Below, in pieces: positions 33,035-38,032 of a stretch of DNA of 38,032 nucleotides; position 1 is the first letter of the stretch; every line of letters starts with the position of its first letter. The notes under the pieces were generated by a model, which worked only from the letters and a program-made list of their open reading frames with translations, made no database searches and was not told the origin of the DNA. The translations under genes were made by a program, and so were the position numbers. The stretch comes from Bacteriovoracaceae bacterium (GTDB lineage: Bacteria > Bdellovibrionota > Bacteriovoracia > Bacteriovoracales > Bacteriovoracaceae). The DNA lies in the NCBI GenBank assembly GCA_003245675.1, contig QKCN01000092.1, forward strand, positions 1 through 38,032. The letters run 5' to 3'.

Positions 33035-33961
33035 ATGGATTTTCTTCCCGTGAGATTGTCGACCTTAAGGGCCAATATGGATTTTTCTTTTGATCTCTAT
33101 ATTAAGATGCCCCACAAATTTTTGCTATATATTCGGGAAGGAGATAGTTTGGATGGCGATCGTTTAGCCAATCTCAAAAGTAAAAAAGTTCGAAAGCTAT
33201 TTATTCCCAGCAATCATGAGATAAAATACCAAGGATTCATGGATCAAATTTTGGCAGCGGCGATGGACTCTTCTTCTAATATGGAAACAGTCGATCGCGC
33301 CTCTATCGTTGTTGATACCGCAGCTAATTCTGTCGCAGATTTTCAAAAAAATCCCAATAGTGAAAAGGCATATCATTCGACCACAAAAGCAGCTAAAGGT
33401 ATTATCGGTGCACTAGGAGCTGATCCAGCAGTGTTGAAGCATGTGTTTGAAATGGCCAAAGAGGAAAGCATTATTGTTCAGAGTGCAATTAATACCGCAA
33501 CTCTCGTGGGAAGGCTTGCTAAGCAAGTTGGTGTTGATGCTGCAAAAATTGAAACAATGGTAACAGCCGCACTGCTACGCGATGTTGGTATTTTGAAGCT
33601 TGATGAAAAAATTCAAAATATGATATCAAAGCCCTATGATTCTTTTGCTCCTGATGCTTGGAATGAATATAAAAATCATCCTCAGCTCAGTGTAGAGCTA
33701 ATGCAGGACAAGCCCTATGTGTCTCCTGATGTTATTAGCTTGATTTTAACTCATGAAGAAAAGAAATCGGGCAAAGGCTTTCCAAATAAAATCAGCAAAC
33801 TCTCGCTAGAACAGGAGATTGTGGCCCTTTGCTCTGCCTACGACAGGGAAGTTACGGCACTCGGCAAGAACTCTGCAGAGGTTATCAAGACAATGATGAT
33901 CGATGATTTAGGGAATTATGACCTCAAACTTTTGCAAGAACTCAAAAAAGTAGTGAAGTAG
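33035..33961 (+). CDS. Degenerate HD-GYP domain protein
   Basis: 308 residues. Residues 1-~75 resemble the N-terminal domain found before HD-GYP domains (PVRLSTLRANMDFSFDLYIKM, FLLYIREGDSLD). Residues ~145-290 follow the HD-GYP fold. The first His is absent (VQSAINTATL), the HD pair is Arg182-Asp183 (AALLRDVGI), and HHE is reduced to THEE (His240, Glu241). NHP (His215) remains, and GYP is GFP in GKGFP. HD-GYP proteins hydrolyse cyclic di-GMP; loss of key metal ligands suggests an inactive form that may bind the nucleotide or partners instead. GGAG ribosome site; just upstream of flagellin, fitting a motility role. Activity loss is inferred. Confidence 0.8.
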   Translation: MDFLPVRLSTLRANMDFSFDLYIKMPHKFLLYIREGDSLDGDRLANLKSKKVRKLFIPSNHEIKYQGFMDQILAAAMDSSSNMETVDRASIVVDTAANSVADFQKNPNSEKAYHSTTKAAKGIIGALGADPAVLKHVFEMAKEESIIVQSAINTATLVGRLAKQVGVDAAKIETMVTAALLRDVGILKLDEKIQNMISKPYDSFAPDAWNEYKNHPQLSVELMQDKPYVSPDVISLILTHEEKKSGKGFPNKISKLSLEQEIVALCSAYDREVTALGKNSAEVIKTMMIDDLGNYDLKLLQELKKVVK

Positions 33962-34025
33962 TTACTTGTAACTCGCTGAAATTGCTGGAACGCGTTTTTT
34001 TTTTTTAGTTCGTTAAGAAAATATC

Positions 34026-34052
34026 TCAAGAAAATTTTCCCAGCTCCGAAAT
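34026..34052 (+). promoter_or_regulatory. Sigma-28-like (FliA) flagellin promoter
   Basis: TCAA (34026-34029), 15 bases, TCCGAAAT (34045-34052), compared with TAAA-N15-GCCGATAA. CCGA is conserved and spacing is exact. Start near 34059, leader ~119 bases. Confidence 0.6.
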
Positions 34053-34058
34053 GTTGTT

Positions 34059-34177
34059 TGTAAGCGACGGATGCTTACGTGAAAAACGACTATGGATAGC
34101 AGTATGCTAATTGGTCCTCCAGGTGGAGTTCTAAACGCTAGTAAAGCGTGAAGTCAAAATCAACTAGGAGGATTTTT
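34059..34177 (+). promoter_or_regulatory. Hairpin-rich flagellin mRNA leader
   Basis: Four short hairpins in ~90 bases. The first is GTAAGC/GCTTAC at 34060-34078 with loop GACGGAT; then TAGCA/TGCTA at 34097-34109, CTCC/GGAG at 34117-34128, and ACGCT/AGCGT at 34135-34149. TCCTCC (34115-34120) is complementary to the ribosome site GGAGGA (34167-34172). GGA in a loop and at the ribosome site resembles CsrA targets. Confidence 0.45.
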
Positions 34178-35011
34178 ATGGGTTTTAGAATTGCTACCAA
34201 CGTCCCTTCTCTTTCAGCACAGAGAACTCTAGGGGCAAACAACCAATCACAATCAGACACTTTAGCGAAACTTTCTTCCGGTGAAAGAATTAACCGCGCA
34301 AGTGACGATGCCGCAGGACTTGCTATCAGTGAAAAATTGAAAGCACAAGTTCGTGGTTTGAATCAAGCGAACAGAAACGCCAACGATGCTGTTTCTATGA
34401 TCCAAACTGCAGAAGGCGGTTTGAATGAAACATCTAACATTTTGGTTCGTCTTCGTGAACTAGCTGTTCAATCTGCTTCAGATACAGTTGGTGACACAGA
34501 AAGAGAATTCACTGATCGTGAATATCAAAACCTTAAAGAAGAAATTCAAAGAATTGCTCAGGTTACTGAGTTCAATGGTAAGAAACTTCTTGATGGAAAA
34601 ACAGGAAACTATGATTTCCAAATCGGTATCAACAACAATGATTTCGAAGATAGAATTACTTACAAGGGTGATGTAGTTAATTCAACTCTTGAAAATCTTG
34701 GCGTTGATAGCCTTTCTGTTGGTAACAAAGCAAGTGCTCAAGAGTCTCTTGCCGTTATTGACAGCGCTATTCAAAGCGTTTCTGGACAAAGAGCAGAGCT
34801 TGGTGCGGTACAAAACCGTTTGACATCAACATCTACGAACTTACAAGTTGCAGTAGAAAACTTGTCAACAGCAAACTCTCGTATCAGAGACACTGACTAT
34901 GCAGAGATGACAGCGAAAAACACAAAGATGAACATCTTAACTGCTGCTGGTACATCTGTTCTTGGTCAAGCAAACACTTCTGCACAAAATGCACTGAAGT
35001 TGATTGGATAG
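34178..35011 (+). CDS. fliC: Flagellin
   Basis: 277 residues, a short flagellin with only the conserved D0/D1 core. The N-terminal part is GFRIATNVPSLSAQRTLGAN, LSSGERINRASDDAAGLAIS, then the ANDAVSMIQTAEGGLNE and LRELAVQSASDT segments. The C-terminal part has LTSTSTNLQVAVENLSTANSRIRDTDYAEM and ends GTSVLGQANTSAQNALKLIG. The variable D2/D3 region is reduced to ~60 residues. Exported by the flagellar type III system and polymerised into the filament. GGAGG before the ATG at 34178 decides the start over 34148. Preceded by a sigma-28-like promoter and followed by a strong terminator: a single-gene unit. Other flagellins may lie elsewhere. Confidence 0.97.
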   Translation: MGFRIATNVPSLSAQRTLGANNQSQSDTLAKLSSGERINRASDDAAGLAISEKLKAQVRGLNQANRNANDAVSMIQTAEGGLNETSNILVRLRELAVQSASDTVGDTEREFTDREYQNLKEEIQRIAQVTEFNGKKLLDGKTGNYDFQIGINNNDFEDRITYKGDVVNSTLENLGVDSLSVGNKASAQESLAVIDSAIQSVSGQRAELGAVQNRLTSTSTNLQVAVENLSTANSRIRDTDYAEMTAKNTKMNILTAAGTSVLGQANTSAQNALKLIG

Positions 35012-35028
35012 TAGATCCGAATATACTT

Positions 35029-35034
35029 TATAAT
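35029..35034 (+). promoter_or_regulatory. Isolated -10 element after the flagellin stop
   Basis: Perfect TATAAT 18 bases after the stop, with no good -35. TCCGAATA (35016-35023), resembling the flagellin promoter's TCCGAAAT, lies just before. Either could start a short RNA, but support is thin. Confidence 0.2.
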
Positions 35035-35044
35035 TACCCGGCAG

Positions 35045-35080
35045 AACGCCCCTTTCAAGTAGTGAAAGGGGCGTTTCTCT
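35045..35080 (+). terminator. Intrinsic terminator of flagellin
   Basis: Perfect 13-bp stem (AACGCCCCTTTCA / TGAAAGGGGCGTT), AGTAG loop, followed by a T-rich stretch interrupted by C (TTTCTCTTTT), which may allow some read-through. Confidence 0.9.
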
Positions 35081-35084
35081 TTTA

Positions 35085-35161
35085 TGTACAGGATGTACGG
35101 TATGTCTGCGAGAGGCATGGAGCCGGAGCAGACGATGTTACACAGGATGTACAAAATCATC
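35085..35161 (+). ncRNA. Structured GGA-rich segment, candidate CsrA-binding RNA
   Basis: Three consecutive elements on the plus strand. (1) GTAC-AGGAT-GTAC hairpin at 35086-35098. (2) GTCTGC/GCAGAC stem (35104-35109 with 35128-35133) enclosing GGC-ATGGA-GCC, with another GGA in the internal loop. (3) TAC-ACAGGAT-GTA (35139-35151) inside a GATG/CATC stem. CAGGATG occurs twice and there are four GGA in all, most unpaired; CAGGATG is the repeat of CsrB-type RNAs. It lies between the flagellin terminator and the convergent CBS gene. No clear promoter; existence as an RNA is unproven. Confidence 0.35.
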
Positions 35162-35178
35162 GAAAGATCAATTTCATT

Positions 35179-35709
35179 CTATGCACTTTCTCTGTGCTTT
35201 ACTCCACGGTAAGGATTTGCAGTATTCAACTGAATTCTCTCAGGCAAAAAAGAAACAATGTAATGCAAAAGATCTCGAACAGAGAGCATGTAGAGGGGAT
35301 GGCCTTCTTTGTCCACAATGGGAATATGGCGATATTGCCCCCAGTGCATATTTTGTAACGCATAGGAAATTGCATCATCATCTCGCAAAGTAAAAGGATC
35401 TGAGGTCATAACTTCTTTAAGCTTGAGCACATGGATGTTCGATCGCTCAGTATTAAGGCGATTGATGAAATCTCTTTCGGTAAAGATCCCTGTGATTTTC
35501 TTGTCTTTAACAACAATAATTGCTCCGATGTGATTATTTTTTAGAGTTTCCACAGCATGGGCCAGAGAGCTTTCTTCATCTAAAACAATTGCCTTGGGAA
35601 GATCAAGCTCTGCTATTGAGGAATCACAAAAAGCTTCGTTGATGCTGAGCGGAGAGTCTTCATAGATTTCATCCATCAGCTCAAGTTCCTCGGCTACTAA
35701 GTCCAACAT
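35179..35709 (-). CDS. CBS-domain-pair protein
   Basis: 176 residues consisting mainly of two CBS domains: residues ~42-95 (AIVLDEESSLAHAVETLKNNHIGAIIVVKDKKITGIFTERDFI) and ~103-160 (VMTSDPFTLRDDDAISYALQNMHWGQYRHIPIVDKEG, LYMLSVRDLLHYI). CBS pairs bind adenine nucleotides and act as energy or ligand sensors. The acidic N-terminal ~35 residues may bind a partner. AAGGAGG 4 bases before the ATG at 35709 decides the start. Monocistronic, convergent with flagellin and divergent from hflKC. Target unknown. Confidence 0.9.
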   Translation of the reverse strand: MLDLVAEELELMDEIYEDSPLSINEAFCDSSIAELDLPKAIVLDEESSLAHAVETLKNNHIGAIIVVKDKKITGIFTERDFINRLNTERSNIHVLKLKEVMTSDPFTLRDDDAISYALQNMHWGQYRHIPIVDKEGHPLYMLSVRDLLHYIVSFLPERIQLNTANPYRGVKHRESA

Positions 35710-35886
35710 AGTGCCTCCTTTGTTTGAATTTGTGCATACTGTCATTGTACTCTTTGCAGTAAAAAATTTAAGGAAAAAAATAACTTATTTGTCTATTTGA
35801 CCAATTTTTTCAGCCAATTAGAAGATTTGTTAATCTTTTCTTATTGAGTGACAATGCGGAGGATAAATGCTTTATTTTACTCTCAT

Positions 35887-35892
35887 TATAAT
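35887..35892 (+). promoter_or_regulatory. -10 element upstream of hflK
   Basis: Perfect TATAAT 62 bases before the hflK start codon; no convincing -35 at 16-18 bases. An alternative TTGTTA-N17-GACAAT lies slightly upstream. Confidence 0.3.
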
Positions 35893-35954
35893 GCGTGAAG
35901 GCTTATTAAAGTTCTTTTCTAACATTATCTATTTTTTTCATAAGAGGTGAGAAA

Positions 35955-36956
35955 ATGAATGTCAGACGACCCAGTGAATTGGAAATAGTGTTGGAGCAAT
36001 TGAAGAGAAATTTAGGTGGAAAATTCAAGGGAGCCTTTTTTATTCCCTTTGTCTTTCTTCTCTTTATTTTTGCGATGACTAGCTATTATACCGTAGGCCC
36101 TGATGAAGAGGCCGTTATTATCAGACTCGGTAAGTACCTTGGAACCTATTCTCCCGGACTTCACTTTAAGCTTCCTTTTGGAATTGACCGGCTCACTAAA
36201 GTAAAAACAACTCGTGTTCATCAGCTTGAATTTGGCTTCCGCACAGAAGGCTATCAAGGCGGAAGAACTTCTTATGATAGCAGTCAGTATAAAGATGAAT
36301 CTTCCATGCTCACCGGCGATCTGAATGTGGCCGATGTTGAGTGGGTCGTTCATTATAAAATTTCCGATCCTTATAAGTATTTGTTTCAAACCAAGACCCC
36401 TCTTAAAAATATAAGGGATGTCGCGGAGTCCATTATGAGAAGAGTTGTGGGGGATCAATTCGTGACACAGGTTTTGACCACTGGGCGTATGGGAATTGCC
36501 ATTGAAGCAAAAAGCTTAATGCAAGAAGTTCTTGATAAGTACGACATGGGCATAAACATTGTGACAGTAAAGCTTCAGGATGTGAATCCTCCTGATCTCG
36601 TGCGTCCTTCTTTTAATGAAGTCAATGCGGCGAAACAGGAGCAAGAAAAGCTCATTAATCAAGCGGAAGAAGCATATAATAAAGTCATTCCCGAAGCTCG
36701 TGGAAAGGCCAATAAGTTGGTTTCAGAGGCTGAAGGCCATGCCATGGCCGTTGTCAATCGCGCAGAAGGGGATGCTCAAAAATTTAATGCAGTTTTGCGC
36801 GAGTATAAAAAGGCGCCATCAATTACGCGTAAGAGAATTTATCTTGAAACAATGGAAGAGGTTTTTGCGCAGATTGAAAACTTTACGATTGTTGATCCGG
36901 AGATTAAAGGCTTGCTTCCCATTTATGGTGAGTCTTTAGGAACTAACACAAAGTAG
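35955..36956 (+). CDS. hflK: HflK, SPFH-domain membrane protein
   Basis: 333 residues. One N-terminal membrane helix (~residues 28-46), then the SPFH/band-7 domain: SYYTVGPDEEAVIIRLGKYLGTYSPGLHFKLPFGIDRL, the GDLNVADVEWVVHYKISDPYKYLF strand pair, RRVVGDQFVTQVLTTGR and VKLQDVNPPDLVRPSFNEVNAAKQEQEKLINQAE, then the coiled-coil SEAEGHAMAVVNRAEGDAQKF. With HflC it forms a large cage around the FtsH protease and modulates membrane-protein degradation. GAGG ribosome site; hflC starts 9 bases after its stop. Confidence 0.95.
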   Translation: MNVRRPSELEIVLEQLKRNLGGKFKGAFFIPFVFLLFIFAMTSYYTVGPDEEAVIIRLGKYLGTYSPGLHFKLPFGIDRLTKVKTTRVHQLEFGFRTEGYQGGRTSYDSSQYKDESSMLTGDLNVADVEWVVHYKISDPYKYLFQTKTPLKNIRDVAESIMRRVVGDQFVTQVLTTGRMGIAIEAKSLMQEVLDKYDMGINIVTVKLQDVNPPDLVRPSFNEVNAAKQEQEKLINQAEEAYNKVIPEARGKANKLVSEAEGHAMAVVNRAEGDAQKFNAVLREYKKAPSITRKRIYLETMEEVFAQIENFTIVDPEIKGLLPIYGESLGTNTK

Positions 36957-36965
36957 GAGAAAGAG

Positions 36966-37940
36966 ATGTTGAAAATACAAGTTGCAATTGGTGCATTTAT
37001 TTTGGGACTTATTGTCTTTTGGTCTTCCTTCTTTCTTGTGCGAGAAGGGCAACAGGCTATTATTACGCAATTTGGAAAACCTGTCGGTAATCCAATTACT
37101 GCTTCCGGCCCGCATTTTAAAATGCCATTTACGCAGGAAGTTCGTTTTGTCGAAAAGAAAATTTTGTCTTGGGATGGTTATCCGAATCAAATTCCAACAA
37201 AGGACAAAAAGTATATTCATGTTGATACGACAGCTCGTTGGAAAGTAATTGATGCTTTGAAATTCATTCAAACGGTACAAAACGAAACAGGGGCCAAAGG
37301 GCGCCTTGATGCCATTTTAGATGCGGCAACTCGTGATACCATTTCAAATCACAATTTGGTTGAGGCTGTTCGTAATTCCAATACTATTTTGGAAGAACTC
37401 GCGAAGCAAAAATCAACACGCAAAAAGAATCAAGAAGAAGGGATTCAAGTTGTAGAAGAAGAATTTTCTGGAGAGATTGAAAGCATTCAGGTGGGAAGAG
37501 AGCAATTGAGCCAATTGATTGCCCAGAAAGCATCGAAAGAGCTAAAAGAATTTGGTATTGAGTTAATCGATGTGCAGTTAAAGCGTATTTCTTATGAAAA
37601 AAGTGTACAGCGCAAAGTATATGAAAGGATGATTTCTGAACGTCAAAGAATTGCAGAAAAAATTCGCTCTATTGGTAAGGGGGAAAAGGCAAAGATTGAA
37701 GGACGTCTTACTAAGGACTTGCAGCAAATTGAATCTGCTGCCTATAAAAAAGCGCAAGTTGTTCGCGGAGAAGGAGAGGCTAAGGCCGTTGCTATTTTTG
37801 CACGTGCTCTTTCTGCTGATCCTTCATTTTATGAATTCATGCGCTCTATGGAAGCTTACAAAAGTACTTTTAAGGATAAGGGACGTTTTATCTTTTCCTC
37901 ATCTTCTGAGTTTTTTAAAAAATTTAAAAGGACAGAATAG
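36966..37940 (+). CDS. hflC: HflC, SPFH-domain partner of HflK
   Basis: 324 residues. N-terminal membrane helix (~5-24), then VREGQQAIITQFGKPVGNPITASGPHFKMPFTQEV, the band-7 domain, IHVDTTARWKVIDALKF, and the conserved FGIELIDVQLKRISYEKSVQRKVYERMISERQRIAEKIRSIGKGEKAKIEG and YKKAQVVRGEGEAKA coiled-coil. A ~25-residue charged insertion (STRKKNQEEGIQVVEEEFSG region, residues ~145-170) departs from E. coli HflC. Partner of HflK in the FtsH regulatory complex. GGAG ribosome site. Confidence 0.95.
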   Translation: MLKIQVAIGAFILGLIVFWSSFFLVREGQQAIITQFGKPVGNPITASGPHFKMPFTQEVRFVEKKILSWDGYPNQIPTKDKKYIHVDTTARWKVIDALKFIQTVQNETGAKGRLDAILDAATRDTISNHNLVEAVRNSNTILEELAKQKSTRKKNQEEGIQVVEEEFSGEIESIQVGREQLSQLIAQKASKELKEFGIELIDVQLKRISYEKSVQRKVYERMISERQRIAEKIRSIGKGEKAKIEGRLTKDLQQIESAAYKKAQVVRGEGEAKAVAIFARALSADPSFYEFMRSMEAYKSTFKDKGRFIFSSSSEFFKKFKRTE

Positions 37941-37945
37941 GCTTT

Positions 37946-38032
37946 ATGCAGACTGCTAATTTTGATTCAGAACATTTTATTGGGAAACTTAAAAATAAGA
38001 ATCCAGAAGCCATGGAAACTCTTATTCGTTCT
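37946..38032 (+). CDS. Start of a probable RNA polymerase sigma factor (truncated by window end)
   Basis: Only 29 codons are visible (MQTANFDSEHFIGKLKNKNP..., ending EAMETLIRS). The pattern F-x-x-K-L-K-N-K-x-P-E-A-M-E-x-L-I resembles the start of region 2 in ECF-type sigma factors. The frame is open to the last base. AGG lies 5 bases before the ATG, 5 bases after hflC, so it is co-transcribed. Family assignment is tentative given the short piece. Confidence 0.5.
   Translation, partial: MQTANFDSEHFIGKLKNKNPEAMETLIRS

Noticed and set aside
35085-35161. Partial likeness to an integron attI site (GGAGCAG...ACGATGTTAC...CAG)
   Set aside because: The resemblance is from memory and short; there is no integrase gene, cassette or attC-like repeat anywhere nearby, so chance is more likely.
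35062-35393. Plus-strand frames after flagellin (98 and 70 codons)
   Set aside because: Mostly antisense to the CBS-pair gene, no plausible ribosome site, and they run through the structured segment.
1-38032. tRNA, rRNA, CRISPR, insertion sequence or prophage
   Set aside because: I looked for cloverleaf-like segments, regular spaced repeats, transposase or integrase motifs and found none that I could support by eye.

Overview
The window is about 38 kb of AT-rich, densely packed bacterial chromosome. No rRNA, tRNA, IS element, prophage or CRISPR array was seen. The gene order rpsF/rpsR - DUF2232 membrane protein - rplI - (insert) - dnaB, the many orphan secreted proteins, a flagellin, a degenerate HD-GYP protein and a well-developed nucleoside-scavenging set together suggest a delta-proteobacterium-like organism. 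A member of the Bdellovibrionota (Bacteriovorax/Halobacteriovorax/Peredibacter-like predators) is my best guess. That assignment is an inference from gene content, not from a marker alignment.

Region 1-10,950: a minus-strand operon runs deoB-deoA fusion > purine nucleoside phosphorylase > cytidine deaminase > DnaQ-fold exonuclease > tryptophanase-like lyase, the last cut by the left edge. It is divergent from a plus-strand operon of a small membrane protein, a GT4 glycosyltransferase, a CNT-family nucleoside transporter and RNase G. The two units together import nucleosides, deaminate and phosphorolyse them, and convert the pentose-1-phosphate to pentose-5-phosphate, a logical diet for a bacterium that eats other cells. 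A palindrome and a sigma-70-like promoter lie between them.

Region 10,950-19,600: two secreted proteins on the minus strand (one Cys-rich with a duplicated module), then the ribosomal/replication cluster. That cluster holds a single-ORF S6-S18 ribosomal protein fusion, a DUF2232 membrane protein, L9 with a charged tail, an LspA-like protein fused to a membrane/HAMP module, and the DnaB helicase. Inserted between them are a transglutaminase-like envelope protein and a small gene behind a consensus sigma-54 promoter.

Region 19,600-26,200: RecD2-type helicase, an outer-membrane barrel, an Aminopep-family (HELxH) lipoprotein and a divergent GshB-like ATP-grasp enzyme, flanked by convergent secreted proteins.

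Region 26,200-38,032: a 1372-residue secreted or anchored orphan protein directly followed by uvrB, a small exported protein, a degenerate HD-GYP protein, flagellin, a CBS-pair protein, hflK-hflC and the start of a probable sigma factor. The flagellin gene has a sigma-28-like promoter, a hairpin-rich leader with GGA loops and a possible anti-Shine-Dalgarno. Beyond its terminator is a second structured segment with repeated CAGGATG/GGA motifs resembling CsrA-binding sites.

The most unusual points are the three domain fusions (DeoB-DeoA, S6-S18, LspA-HAMP), the structured GGA-bearing elements on both sides of flagellin, and the giant orphan envelope protein.
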